A stretch of 64,000 nucleotides of DNA from Ramlibacter algicola (GTDB lineage: Bacteria; Pseudomonadota; Gammaproteobacteria; Burkholderiales; Burkholderiaceae_C): positions 1,922,001 through 1,986,000 of the forward strand of contig NZ_JAEDAO010000001.1 of NCBI RefSeq assembly GCF_016641735.1, in the 5' to 3' direction. Numbering within the stretch: position 1 is the stretch's first letter; each line of letters opens with the position of its first letter. This document shows, piece after piece, positions 33,211 to 41,459 of this stretch. The notes under the pieces are model-generated. The model was not told where the DNA came from, did no database searches, and saw only the letters and a program-made list of their open reading frames with translations. The position numbers and the translations under genes were made by a program.

Positions 33211-34419
33211 TCAGTGGCCGAACGAGGCCTGGAGCAGCGCCGCCGCCCGCAAGCACAGCGCGTCCTCGCCCACGGGCGCGACCACTTGCACGCCCATCGG
33301 GAACCCGTTCACGCCCTTGGCCCCCGGCACGCTCACGCACGGCACGTGCAGCAGCGTCCAGGCACGGTTGAACGTGGACGCTCCGGTGGAACCGTACCCC
33401 GCGGGCGGTTCGTCGGGCGCGCTGGGCGCGAGCAGCACGTCGATGCCGTCGAACAGCTGCTGCAGCTTCCCGCGTCCCGCCGCGGCCGTCGCCTGCCCCT
33501 GCTCGTACGCGCGGTCGTCGACCTCCTGCGCATCGCGCAGGTAGTCGCGCAGCACGGCCGACAGCTGGTCGGCATGGAACTCGAATTCGTCGCGCAGCGC
33601 GCGCACGGCTTCCCAGCCCTGGACGGCGTCGTGCGCCTTGTGCACGTCGGCGACCCACGCCGGCAGATCCACGTCCTTGACGGTCACGCCGGCCGCGCGC
33701 AGCTTGTCGCGCGCCGTCTCCAGCGCAAGCCGCGCACTGGGCGTGAGCTCGCCGAAGGGGTAGGACCAGGCGATGCCGACCACCGGCTTCGCGCCCTGCG
33801 ACGTCCAGGTGCGGCCGCTGAGGGCCGACGCCCAGCGCGCCATGTCCGTGACGCGTTGCGTGAAGAGCCCGACGGTGTCCAGCGACCACGAAAAGGGCTT
33901 GAGGCCCGGCGTCGGCAAGGCGCCGAACGTGGGCTTGAAGCCGACCACGCCGCAGTACGAGGCCGGCCGGATCACCGAGCCACCCGTCTGCGTGCCGATG
34001 CCCAATGGCACCAGGCCAGCAGCCACGCTGGCCGCGGAGCCCGCGGAGGAGCCGCCCGGCGTGCGGCCGGCGGCATTCGGGTTCAGCGTGGGCGCCGGAT
34101 TCAGGAATGCGAACTCGGTCGTGGCGGTCTTGCCGACCACCACGCCGCCGGCGCGCCGGACCGCCTGCACGATGGCCGCGTCCAGCCGAGGCTGGTGGCC
34201 GGCGAACAGCGCCGAGCCGTACTGCGACGGCAGCGCCGCGGTGTCGAAGATGTCCTTCACGCCGACGGCCAGGCCTTGCAGCGCGCCGCGATGCGCCAGC
34301 GCGCGATCGAGCTCGCGTTGCGCGCCGGCCGTGTCGTGCACGGCGACGAACGACTTCAGCCCGCCATCCCGCGCGGCGATGTCCGCCAGCGTGCGCTGCA
34401 GGTCGTCGCGCGCGCTCAT
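33211..34419 (-). CDS. Amidase signature family enzyme
   Basis: 402 residues. The Ser-cisSer-Lys triad motifs are present: catalytic Lys in AVGVKDIFDTA, the glycine/serine-rich TPGGSSAGSAASVA, and GIGTQTGGSVIRPAS with the nucleophile serine. The frame would extend beyond 34419, but the ATG there overlaps the mog stop by four bases and gives a typical N-terminus. It lacks GatB/GatC neighbours, so it is not GatA; a general amide hydrolase. Substrate unknown. Confidence 0.9.
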   Translation of the reverse strand: MSARDDLQRTLADIAARDGGLKSFVAVHDTAGAQRELDRALAHRGALQGLAVGVKDIFDTAALPSQYGSALFAGHQPRLDAAIVQAVRRAGGVVVGKTATTEFAFLNPAPTLNPNAAGRTPGGSSAGSAASVAAGLVPLGIGTQTGGSVIRPASYCGVVGFKPTFGALPTPGLKPFSWSLDTVGLFTQRVTDMARWASALSGRTWTSQGAKPVVGIAWSYPFGELTPSARLALETARDKLRAAGVTVKDVDLPAWVADVHKAHDAVQGWEAVRALRDEFEFHADQLSAVLRDYLRDAQEVDDRAYEQGQATAAAGRGKLQQLFDGIDVLLAPSAPDEPPAGYGSTGASTFNRAWTLLHVPCVSVPGAKGVNGFPMGVQVVAPVGEDALCLRAAALLQASFGH

Positions 34420-35024
34420 GCGGCCGCCTTCGGCGCGCGGGTCGCGCTCTTGGGCCGGAACGCCTTGCAGACGTCGTCGTGTGTCTCGAGGTAGGGGCCG
34501 CCGATCAGGTCGATGCAATACGGCACGGCCGCGAAGATGCCCGGGACGACCGACTTGCCGTCGGCATCCTTCAGGCCTTCGAGCGTCTCCTGGATCGACT
34601 TCGGCTGGCCGGGCAGGTTGATCACCAGCGATTCGCCGCGAACGACCGCGACCTGGCGCGACAGGATGGCGGTCGGCACGAAGCGCAGGCTGATCTGCCG
34701 CATCTGCTCGCCGAAGCCGGGCATCTCCTTGTGCGCGATCGCGAGCGTCGCCTCGGGCGTGACGTCGCGTCGCGCCGGGCCGGTGCCGCCGGTGGTGAGC
34801 ACCAGCGCGCAGTGGGCGTCGTCGACCAGTTCGACAAGCGCGGCGCTGATGCGGTCCTGGTCGTCGGGGATCAGGCGCGGCTCGAACGTGATCGGGTTCT
34901 TCAGCGCACGCGTGAGCCAGTCCTTCAGCGCCGGCAGGCCCTTGTCCTCGTAGACGCCGGACGAGGCGCGGTCGCTGATGGACACGATGCCGATGCGCAC
35001 CGGGTCGAAGGCGATGTCACTCAT
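34416..35024 (-). CDS. mog: Molybdopterin adenylyltransferase Mog
   Basis: 202 residues; activates molybdopterin with AMP for molybdenum insertion. RIGIVSISDRASSGVYEDKG, VLTTGGTGPARRDVTPEATL and VINLPGQPKSIQETLEGL are the MoCF-domain signatures of the Mog branch. ATG at 35024 overlaps the darP stop region by eight bases. Co-transcribed between darP and the amidase gene. Confidence 0.94.
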   Translation of the reverse strand: MSDIAFDPVRIGIVSISDRASSGVYEDKGLPALKDWLTRALKNPITFEPRLIPDDQDRISAALVELVDDAHCALVLTTGGTGPARRDVTPEATLAIAHKEMPGFGEQMRQISLRFVPTAILSRQVAVVRGESLVINLPGQPKSIQETLEGLKDADGKSVVPGIFAAVPYCIDLIGGPYLETHDDVCKAFRPKSATRAPKAAA

Positions 35025-35631
35025 GCTGCAGCTGCTCCTTCACGAGCTGGAAGATCTCGCGGTACGCGCGCCCGTGCCGCGGCACCAGGCCGCGCGAGAT
35101 CTCGTCCTGGCTGGGTTGGCGCTCCTTGCGCGCCTGGCGGATCAGGGCGCGCAGTTGCTGCGTGTCGGTGTCCGGATGCGCGTCCAGCCACGCCTGCAGC
35201 GCCTCGTCGCGCTCGACGAGGTCGTCGCGCCACTGCTCGGCCTCGTGCAAGGCCTGGCTTTCGCGCGCGGACCCATGGCGTTGCTCGTCGAGGGCGGCGC
35301 GCGCGGCGGCGAGCTCGTCCTCGTCGAGCTGGCGCATGAGCTTGCCGACGTACTGCATCTGGCGCCGCTTGCCTTCGAAGTTGGTGATGCGGCGCGCTTG
35401 CGCCATCGCCTCGACCAGCTTCTCGGGCAATTGCAGGCGCTCGAAGAGTTCGGCGCGCAGCGACATGAGCTGCTCGCCCAGCTTCTGCAGCTCCTCGCTT
35501 TCGCGCTTGAGCTCCGTGCGGCTGTTGTCCTGGAAATGCTTTTGTTCGGCCTTCAACTGCAGGTCCAGTTCGCTGCCTTCGGCGACGAACTGGCCGCGCA
35601 CGAAGTAGCCTTTCTTCGGTTTGCGTGACAT
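35017..35631 (-). CDS. darP: Ribosome biogenesis factor DarP (YjgA)
   Basis: 204 residues, DUF615 family. Highly charged helical protein with the conserved PSQDEISRGL(V) and RRITNFEGKRRQMQYVGKLM segments; DarP supports maturation of the 50S subunit in E. coli. N-terminal MSRKPKKGYFVRGQFVAEGS is close to other beta-proteobacterial members. It is divergent from pmbA, as in E. coli and most beta-proteobacteria. Confidence 0.92.
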   Translation of the reverse strand: MSRKPKKGYFVRGQFVAEGSELDLQLKAEQKHFQDNSRTELKRESEELQKLGEQLMSLRAELFERLQLPEKLVEAMAQARRITNFEGKRRQMQYVGKLMRQLDEDELAAARAALDEQRHGSARESQALHEAEQWRDDLVERDEALQAWLDAHPDTDTQQLRALIRQARKERQPSQDEISRGLVPRHGRAYREIFQLVKEQLQHE

Positions 35632-35690
35632 GGTGAGGGAGGAGGGCGCGGCCCGGCGCGACGGGTGGCCGCAAGTATCATAGCCCCCCC

Positions 35691-37064
35691 ATGAATGCAG
35701 CCCAGCGCGCCGGCACCGGCTTCTCGTACACGCGTGACACCTTCGAACAGCTCGTCGACCGGGCGCTGGAGGTCGCCAGGAAGCTCGGGGCCACCGACGC
35801 GGGCGCCGAAGCGTCCGAGGGCTGCGGCCTGTCGGTGTCGGTGCGCAAGGGCGAACTCGAAAACGTCGAGCGCAACCGCGACAAGTCGCTGGGCGTCACG
35901 GTCTACATCGGCCAGCGTCGCGGCAACGCCAGCACCTCCGACTTCTCCGACGCGGCGATCGAGCAGACGGTGAAGGCCGCGTACGACATCGCGCGCTTCA
36001 CCGCGGAAGACCCGGTGGCCGGCCTGCCCGACGCGGACGACATCGCGCAAGCCAGGGAGCAGCCGGACCTGGACCTGTTCCATCCGTGGAGCGTCGACAG
36101 CGAGGAAGCCGCACGCATCGCGCTCGCATGCGAAGCAGCTGCATTCGCCACCGACAAGCGCATCACCAACAGCGAAGGCGCCGGCGTGTCGGCGCAGCAA
36201 AGCCATTTCTTCAGCGCCCACACGCGCGGCTTCCGCGGCGGCTATGCCAGTTCGCGCCACTCGATCTCGGTGGCGCCGATCGCGGGCAAGGGCGACGCCA
36301 TGCAGCGCGACGCCTGGTACACGTCGATGCGCTCGCCGCAGGAACTGTCCGCGCCGGAAGCCGTGGGCCGCTACGCCGCCGAACGTGCGCTGTCGCGCCT
36401 GAAGTCGCGCAAGATTTCCACGCGCGAGTGCCCCGTGCTGTTCGAATCGCCCCTGGCCGCCGGCCTGCTGGGCGCGTACGTGCAGGGCACCAGCGGTGGC
36501 GCGCTGTACCGTCGCAGCAGCTTCCTGGTGGATTCGCTGGGCAAGGACGTGTTCGCCAAGCACCTGGACATCGTCGAGGACCCGCACGTGCGCCGGGGCA
36601 AGGGCAGCGCGCCGTTCGACGAGGAGGGCGTGCGCACCAACGCGCGCAAGGTGGTCGACGCCGGCCGCGTGCAGGGCTACTTCCTGTCGAGCTACTCGGC
36701 GCGCAAGCTGGGCATGAAGACCACCGGCAACGCGGGCGGCTCGCACAACCTGTCGCTGACGTCGCGCCGTACCAAGCAGGGCGATGACCTGCCGGAGATG
36801 CTGCGCAAGCTGGGCACCGGCCTGTTCGTGATCGAACTGATGGGCCAGGGCGTGAACTACGTGACCGGCGACTATTCACGCGGCGCGAGCGGCTTCTGGG
36901 TGGAGAACGGCCAGATCGCGTTCCCCGTGCAGGAGATCACCATCGCCGGCAACCTGAAGGACATGTTCCGCGGCATCGAAGCCGTCGGCGCCGACGTCTA
37001 CAACTACGGTGCCAAGAGTGTCGGCTCGGTCCTGGTCAACCGGATGAAGATCGCGGGCTCGTAG
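35691..37064 (+). CDS. pmbA: Metalloprotease subunit TldE/PmbA
   Basis: 457 residues. TldE partners TldD in degrading peptides and maturing microcin B17 in E. coli; TldE itself lacks the HEXXXH zinc motif and none is seen. Conserved blocks LEVARKLGATDAGAEASEGC, ERALSRLKSRKISTRECPVL and the C-terminal GDYSRGASGFWVENGQIAFP and IAGNLKDMFRGIEAVGAD are present. Divergent from darP. A long hairpin repeat follows at 37081. Confidence 0.95.
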   Translation: MNAAQRAGTGFSYTRDTFEQLVDRALEVARKLGATDAGAEASEGCGLSVSVRKGELENVERNRDKSLGVTVYIGQRRGNASTSDFSDAAIEQTVKAAYDIARFTAEDPVAGLPDADDIAQAREQPDLDLFHPWSVDSEEAARIALACEAAAFATDKRITNSEGAGVSAQQSHFFSAHTRGFRGGYASSRHSISVAPIAGKGDAMQRDAWYTSMRSPQELSAPEAVGRYAAERALSRLKSRKISTRECPVLFESPLAAGLLGAYVQGTSGGALYRRSSFLVDSLGKDVFAKHLDIVEDPHVRRGKGSAPFDEEGVRTNARKVVDAGRVQGYFLSSYSARKLGMKTTGNAGGSHNLSLTSRRTKQGDDLPEMLRKLGTGLFVIELMGQGVNYVTGDYSRGASGFWVENGQIAFPVQEITIAGNLKDMFRGIEAVGADVYNYGAKSVGSVLVNRMKIAGS

Positions 37065-37080
37065 CCCGCTGAAGACGGAC

Positions 37081-37190
37081 TCCCGAACGCAGAGGACGCA
37101 GAACAGCGCAGAGATCGCAGAAGGAAACCATCCAAGGTTTTCTTCTTTCTGCGACTTCTGCGCTTCTTCGGCGACTTCTGCGTTTGGGAG
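37081..37190. repeat. Long hairpin repeat of the CGCAGAGGACGCAGAG family
   Basis: Left arm begins TCCCGAACGCAGAGGACGCA; right arm ends in GACTTCTGCGTTTGGGA; centre GGAAACCATCCAAGGTTTTC. It lies between convergent pmbA and yqeY. This copy is more diverged on the right arm, with an extra CTTCTGCGCTTCTTCGG stretch. Confidence 0.8.
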
Positions 37191-37200
37191 TTTTGGGCGT

Positions 37201-37647
37201 TCAGCCCGCCAGCGCCGCCTTGACGGCTGCGGACACCTGGCCCATGTCGGCCTTGCCCGCCAGGCGCTGCTTGGCGGCGCCCATGACCTTGCCCATGTCG
37301 CCCGGGCCCTTGGCGCCGACTTCGGCCACGATCGCCTTCACTTCGGCGGCGACTTCGTCGGCGGACAGGCGGGCGGGCAGGTAGGCCTGCAGCACCGTCA
37401 CTTCGGCGGCTTCCTTGTCGGCCAGGTCCTGGCGGCCGGCCTTGGTGAAGGCATCGATGCTGTCCTTGCGCTGCTTGATCAGCTTGTCGACGATGCCGAC
37501 GACGGCGGCGTCGTCCAGCTCCACGCGCTCGTCCACTTCCTTCTGCTTCATCGCGGCGGTCAGCAGGCGGATGGTGCCCAGGCGGTCGGTGTCCTTGGCG
37601 CGCATGGCGGCCTTCATGTCCTCGGTGATGCGATCCTTCAGCGGCAT
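37201..37647 (-). CDS. yqeY: GatB/YqeY domain protein
   Basis: 148 residues, YqeY family: MPLKDRITEDMKAAMRAKDT, RLLTAAMKQKEVDERVELDD and the C-terminal helical domain shared with GatB (GDMGKVMGAAKQRLAGKADM). Its biochemical role is unknown, possibly tRNA binding by the GatB-tail domain. It follows rpsU in the classical rpsU-yqeY order that precedes dnaG-rpoD in many bacteria; here dnaG is not adjacent because pmbA lies downstream on the other strand. Confidence 0.93.
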   Translation of the reverse strand: MPLKDRITEDMKAAMRAKDTDRLGTIRLLTAAMKQKEVDERVELDDAAVVGIVDKLIKQRKDSIDAFTKAGRQDLADKEAAEVTVLQAYLPARLSADEVAAEVKAIVAEVGAKGPGDMGKVMGAAKQRLAGKADMGQVSAAVKAALAG

Positions 37648-37676
37648 GGGGTGCTCCTGGCGATGGTGGAAACGAA

Positions 37677-37708
37677 ACAGCCTGCCTGGGCGTCCCCGGG
37701 CAGGCTGT
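37677..37708 (-). terminator. Hairpin between rpsU and yqeY, terminator or attenuator
   Basis: Perfect 10-bp arms ACAGCCTGCC (37677-37686) and GGCAGGCTGT (37699-37708). The minus-strand RNA continues TTCGTTTCC, a poor T run, so partial read-through into yqeY is likely. Confidence 0.6.
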
Positions 37709-37731
37709 GTAGCGGGTGCGAGCCCGAAGCT

Positions 37732-37944
37732 TTAGTAGAGCTTCTTGGGCAGCTGCATGCTGCGCACGCGCTTGTAGTGGCGCTTGACCGCGGCCGCCTT
37801 CTTGCGCTTGCGCTCGGCGGTGGGCTTCTCGTAGAACTCGCGCGCGCGCAGTTCCGTCAGCAGGCCCAGCTTTTCGATGGTGCGCTTGAAGCGGCGCAGG
37901 GCCACGTCGAAGGGCTCGTTTTCCTTGACTCGAATCGTCGTCAT
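37732..37944 (-). CDS. rpsU: 30S ribosomal protein S21
   Basis: 70 residues from ATG at 37944: [40 protein letters not shown]. Length and the basic C-terminus are standard for S21, which helps mRNA recruitment by the 30S subunit. The frame upstream of the ATG is leader, not coding. A near-consensus promoter and two leader hairpins lie upstream. Confidence 0.97.
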
Positions 37945-37968
37945 TGAATCCAGTGTTCGTTTCTGTCG

Positions 37969-38032
37969 CCGCGGGAGGATCGAGAGCCCGCGGCTGGGGG
38001 TCCCCGACTGAAAGTCGATCAGGCCGTCGGGG
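37969..38032 (-). promoter_or_regulatory. Two hairpins in the rpsU leader
   Basis: Perfect 7-bp stems at 37969-37975/37987-37993 (CCGCGGG/CCCGCGG) and 38002-38008/38026-38032 (CCCCGAC/GTCGGGG), between the promoter and the rpsU start. They could mediate translational feedback or stability. Only the pairing is seen. Confidence 0.45.
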
Positions 38033-38054
38033 TTTGCCGGCAATGAAGCCCGCG

Positions 38055-38082
38055 ATTATAGCCGGACGCGCAGACCCGGCAA
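38055..38082 (-). promoter_or_regulatory. Sigma-70-type promoter for rpsU
   Basis: On the minus strand a perfect TATAAT (plus-strand 38055-38060) stands 16 bases after TTGCCG (38077-38082). Predicted transcription start about 100 bases before the rpsU ATG. Confidence 0.7.
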
Positions 38083-38179
38083 ATGGTCACCTGCGGCGCG
38101 CCCAGATGCACCGGGCACCTTCGCTTGCAGACGGCGACGGGAAGGGCATGGCGCAGCGTTTACAGTTCGCCTTCCAACC

Positions 38180-38605
38180 ATGCCGCCTATCTCTGCCACT
38201 CCCGCCCCGGCCGCCCCCGCGCAGCCGTCCGCCGCACCCGGCTCCGGCCGCGTGCTGGTGGTCGACGACAACGCCGACGCCGCCGACACGCTCGCCGAGC
38301 TGCTGCAACTGCTCGGCTACGTCACCACAACCGCCGGCGACGCCGAGCAGGCGCTGCGCAAGATCGACGAGTTCAAGCCGAACCTGGCCCTGTTCGACAT
38401 CGGCCTGCCCGGCACCGACGGCTACGAGCTGGCGCGCCAGGTGCGCGCGCGCCCCGACGGCGCCACCTTCCGCCTGGTGGCGCTCACCGGCTACGGGCAG
38501 GAGAGCGACCGCGCCCGCGCGATGGAAGCCAAGTTCGACGAGCACCTGGTCAAGCCGGTCGCCATCGACGACCTGACCTCGGTCATCAGCCGCCTGCTGG
38601 GTTGA
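38180..38605 (+). CDS. Single-domain response regulator (CheY-like receiver)
   Basis: 141 residues: a Pro/Ala-rich N-terminal tail of about 23 residues, then a receiver with Asp29-30, phosphoacceptor Asp73 ([11 protein letters not shown]), Thr103 (ALTGYGQ) and Lys125 (LVKPVAI). No output domain. Similar in motifs (DIG-P, TGYG, LVKPV) to the receiver at 4423-4875, so both belong to the type commonly attached to or paired with hybrid kinases. It ends four bases before a 270-bp palindromic element. Confidence 0.86.
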   Translation: MPPISATPAPAAPAQPSAAPGSGRVLVVDDNADAADTLAELLQLLGYVTTTAGDAEQALRKIDEFKPNLALFDIGLPGTDGYELARQVRARPDGATFRLVALTGYGQESDRARAMEAKFDEHLVKPVAIDDLTSVISRLLG

Positions 38606-38609
38606 CCGT

Positions 38610-38879
38610 GGAGCCTGCACGGCACTGAAACGGGCCTGCGTTGGGCCGAGAAGGGGGTGCAGGCTAGGCGCGGTCGCGGGTCCAGCCTGGCCGGCTGGAC
38701 CCGTGGCCGTAACGACGCATGGACCCCCTTATCGGCCCAACCCGAAGGGCCGGGGCTTGCAACCGCGCCATGCGTCGTTACGGGCTCCTTGTGTACATCG
38801 AGTACACCGCCTCGCCCGCGTCTAGCCTGACGCGGCTCCAAGTCCCGGCGCAGGCCCGTTTCAGTGCCGTGCAGGCTCC
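38610..38879. repeat. 270-bp nested palindromic element (MITE-like or structured RNA)
   Basis: Perfect 31-bp terminal inverted repeats (38610-38640 and 38849-38879). Inside are paired arms 38660-38673/38816-38829 (13 Watson-Crick pairs and one G-U), hairpin 38677-38687/38693-38703, perfect 16-bp arms 38707-38722/38768-38783, hairpin 38791-38796/38802-38807, and arms 38641-38658/38723-38740 (17 of 18) that cross the 16-bp pair and could make a pseudoknot. The right terminal repeat supplies the last codons and stop of the convergent BaiN-type gene. No transposase. It resembles a miniature inverted-repeat element or a stable multibranched RNA. Confidence 0.75.
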
Positions 38880-40093
38880 GCAGCCATTCCGTGGGCACAG
38901 GCCCACGCGCTGGCCCAGGCCCACTGGAAGTTGTAGCCCCCCAGCCAGCCGGTCACGTCGACCACCTCGCCGATGAAGTACAGCCCCGGCTGGCGCGACT
39001 CCATGGTCTGCGACGACAGCTCGCGCGTGTCGACGCCTCCGGCCGTGACCTCCGCCTTGCGGTAGCCCTCGGTGCCCGCGGGCACCAGTTCCCAGTTCGC
39101 GATGTCGTGGGCGAGCGCCGCCAGCGCCTTGTCGGCGGCCTCCACCACGGGCCGCTGCAGGGTGGGGCGCCCTTGCATCCACGCATCGGCGAGCCGTTCG
39201 GGCACGAGCGTGGCCAGTTCGTTGGCGACCAGCTTGCGCGAGCGCAGCTTGGCGTCCGCCAGCGCCGCGGCGACGTCGGTGGCCGGCGCCAGGTCGATGC
39301 GGATCGGCGTCCCCGGCGCCCAGTAGCTGGAGATCTGCAGCACCGCGGGGCCTGACAGCCCGCGGTGCGTGAACAGCAGGTCCTCGTCGAAGGCCATCGC
39401 CGCCTTCTTGCTTCCGGTGGCGATGCGCACCGGCAGCGCCAGGCCGGCCAGGCCTGCGTAGGGCGCCCACGACGCGCCCTCGAACGTGAGCGGCACCAGC
39501 GCGGGCCGCGGCGGCACCAGCTTCAGGCCGAACTGCGCCGCGATGCGGTGGCCGAAGTCGCTCGCGCCGATCTGCGGGATCGACAACCCGCCGGTGGCGA
39601 TGACCACGCGGGGCGCGCTGGCCACCCCACGGTCGGTGTCGATCTCGTACCCGTCGCCGGCCGTCCGGACCGCGCGCACGGCGCAAGGCTGCCAGCGCTC
39701 GACGCCGCCGGCGCCGCATTCGGCCAGCAGCATCTGGATGAAGTCGTCCGAGCTGCGGTCGCCGAACAGCTGGCCCTTGTGCTTCTCGTGGAAGGCGATG
39801 CCGTGCCGCCGCACCAGGCCGATGAAGTCCTCGGCCGTGTAGCGCGACAGCGCCGAGCGGCAGAAGTGCGGGTTGCCGCCCAGGAAGTGCTTGTGCGGCG
39901 CGCGCGGGTCGAGTTCGCGGTTGGTGAAGTTGCAGCGGCCGCCGCCGGAGATGCGGATCTTCTCGGCGACCTTGGCCGCGTGGTCCACCAGCAGGACCTT
40001 GAGCCCGAGCTGGCCGGCGACCCCGGCGCAGAACAGGCCGGCGGCGCCCGCGCCGACCACGATGGCGTCGAAGCGTTGGGGGCTGGTCGTCAT
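38861..40093 (-). CDS. BaiN/HI0933-type NAD(P)/FAD-dependent oxidoreductase
   Basis: 410 residues. FAD-binding Rossmann motif VVGAGAAGLFCAGVAGQLG at the N-terminus, then KIRISGGGRCNFTNRELDPR, the signature of the HI0933/YhiN flavoprotein family, and the C-terminal GEVVDVTGWLGGYNFQWAWA that closes the FAD site. Substrate unknown for most members; BaiN acts on bile acids in gut bacteria. The final residues (EPARH) are encoded by the arm of the 270-bp palindromic element, so the natural C-terminus may have been replaced. Confidence 0.9.
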   Translation of the reverse strand: MTTSPQRFDAIVVGAGAAGLFCAGVAGQLGLKVLLVDHAAKVAEKIRISGGGRCNFTNRELDPRAPHKHFLGGNPHFCRSALSRYTAEDFIGLVRRHGIAFHEKHKGQLFGDRSSDDFIQMLLAECGAGGVERWQPCAVRAVRTAGDGYEIDTDRGVASAPRVVIATGGLSIPQIGASDFGHRIAAQFGLKLVPPRPALVPLTFEGASWAPYAGLAGLALPVRIATGSKKAAMAFDEDLLFTHRGLSGPAVLQISSYWAPGTPIRIDLAPATDVAAALADAKLRSRKLVANELATLVPERLADAWMQGRPTLQRPVVEAADKALAALAHDIANWELVPAGTEGYRKAEVTAGGVDTRELSSQTMESRQPGLYFIGEVVDVTGWLGGYNFQWAWASAWACAHGMAAEPARH

Positions 40094-40328
40094 GGGCCGC
40101 GCAGTGTAGCCGCGGCTCCCACCCCGGAATTCGGCAGCCTGTCACGGCTTTCCGGCAGTTCGTCGCATCCCGCTGGTTCCGGCCCGAGCCCGGCCGTAGA
40201 GTTCCTGGGACGGGTCTGGCGACCCGCTCGCGCAGGGAGATCGCCCCGCGCGGGCGCGTATCATCGCGGCCCCACCGGGCCGATGAGCAGTTGCCATCGG
40301 CCTTTGCCATTTGGAGGAGAAGAACGAC

Positions 40329-41456
40329 ATGCGATTGCTGATGCTGGGAGTGCTGTGTGGCTGCCTCGCGCTGGCGGGCTGCAACCGGCAGGCCGACGCG
40401 AAGGCGGGGCCCAAGGAGCCGTCGGCGCTGCTGGTCGGCCCCGAGGACGTGCTCGTCCTGCGTGCCGGCACGCTGGTGTCCGGGCCGCTGATCACCGGCA
40501 CGGTGCAACCCGAGCGCCGCGCCGACCTGCGCGCGGAGATCTCCGCGGTCGTCAAGGAAGTCCTCAAGGAGAACGGCGACCCGGTGAAGAAGGGCGACCT
40601 GCTGGTCCGCCTGGACGACACCGCCATCCGCGACCTGATGGTGTCGGCGCAGGAGTCCGAGCGCTCGGCCCGCCAGGCCTACGAGCAGGCCGAGCGCCAG
40701 CTGCAGCGCCTGACCACCCTGCGCGCATCCGGCATGGCGTCCGCGCAGCAGCTCGAGGACGCCGAGATCCGCCGCAACACGACCCAGAGCGACCACGTCG
40801 CGGCCAAGGCCCGCACCGTGCAGGCGCGCCAGCAGCTGCAGCGCACCGAAGTGCGCGCGCCGTTCGACGGCATCGTCGCCGAGCGCAAGCTGTCGGTCGG
40901 CGACACGGCGGCGGTCGGCAAGGAACTGCTGAAGGTGATGGATCCGCGCACGCTGCGCCTGGAGGGCCTGGTGTCCGCCGACGCAATCCAGTCCGTGCAG
41001 CGCGGCCAGGTCGTCAACTTCCGCGTCAACGGCTTCGGCGACAAGGACTTCACCGGCAAGGTGCGCTTGGTCAGCCCGGCCGCCAACCCGATGACCCGCC
41101 AGGTGGAGGTGCTGGTCGACGTCGACGAGGCGCTGCCGCGCATGTCGGGCCTGTACGCACAGGGCCGCATCGCCACCCAGTCCGGCGCCGCGCTCACCCT
41201 GGGTGCCGCATCGCTGGTGCGCGTGGGCGAGAGCGCCTGGGTCTGGCGCATCAACGACGGCAAGCTGCAGAAGGTGGCGGTGGCGCTGGGCGAGCGCGAC
41301 GCGCGCAGCGGCGAGTACGTGGTCCGCAGCGGCGTCGCCGCCGGCGACCGCCTGCTGCGCACGCCGATCGCGACGCTCAAGGAAGGCCAGGCCGTGCAGG
41401 AGCCGCCCGCCGGCGTCGCGGCGGCCGCCGCGTCCGCTTCGAGCGCGGTGCGGTAA
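40329..41456 (+). CDS. RND efflux periplasmic adaptor (membrane fusion lipoprotein)
   Basis: 375 residues. Lipoprotein signal with lipobox LALAGC near residue 18, then biotinyl-lipoyl hairpin domains (KEVLKENGDPVKKGDLLVRL and RAPFDGIVAERKLSVGDTAA), a coiled hairpin between, and beta-barrel and membrane-proximal domains. It links the RND pump to an outer-membrane channel. ATG at 40329 has GGAGGAG ten bases upstream. Three bases separate its stop from the pump gene. The divergent BaiN-type gene lies 235 bases away. Confidence 0.93.
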   Translation: MRLLMLGVLCGCLALAGCNRQADAKAGPKEPSALLVGPEDVLVLRAGTLVSGPLITGTVQPERRADLRAEISAVVKEVLKENGDPVKKGDLLVRLDDTAIRDLMVSAQESERSARQAYEQAERQLQRLTTLRASGMASAQQLEDAEIRRNTTQSDHVAAKARTVQARQQLQRTEVRAPFDGIVAERKLSVGDTAAVGKELLKVMDPRTLRLEGLVSADAIQSVQRGQVVNFRVNGFGDKDFTGKVRLVSPAANPMTRQVEVLVDVDEALPRMSGLYAQGRIATQSGAALTLGAASLVRVGESAWVWRINDGKLQKVAVALGERDARSGEYVVRSGVAAGDRLLRTPIATLKEGQAVQEPPAGVAAAAASASSAVR

Positions 41457-41459
41457 GCC

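Noticed and set aside
33211..34419. gatA of the amidotransferase
   Set aside because: No gatB or gatC next to it and length below GatA; yqeY at 37201 only shares the GatB tail domain.
38719..38976. Small frame starting inside the 270-bp element
   Set aside because: Encoded by palindrome arms and by the antisense of the flavoprotein gene; no ribosome site.
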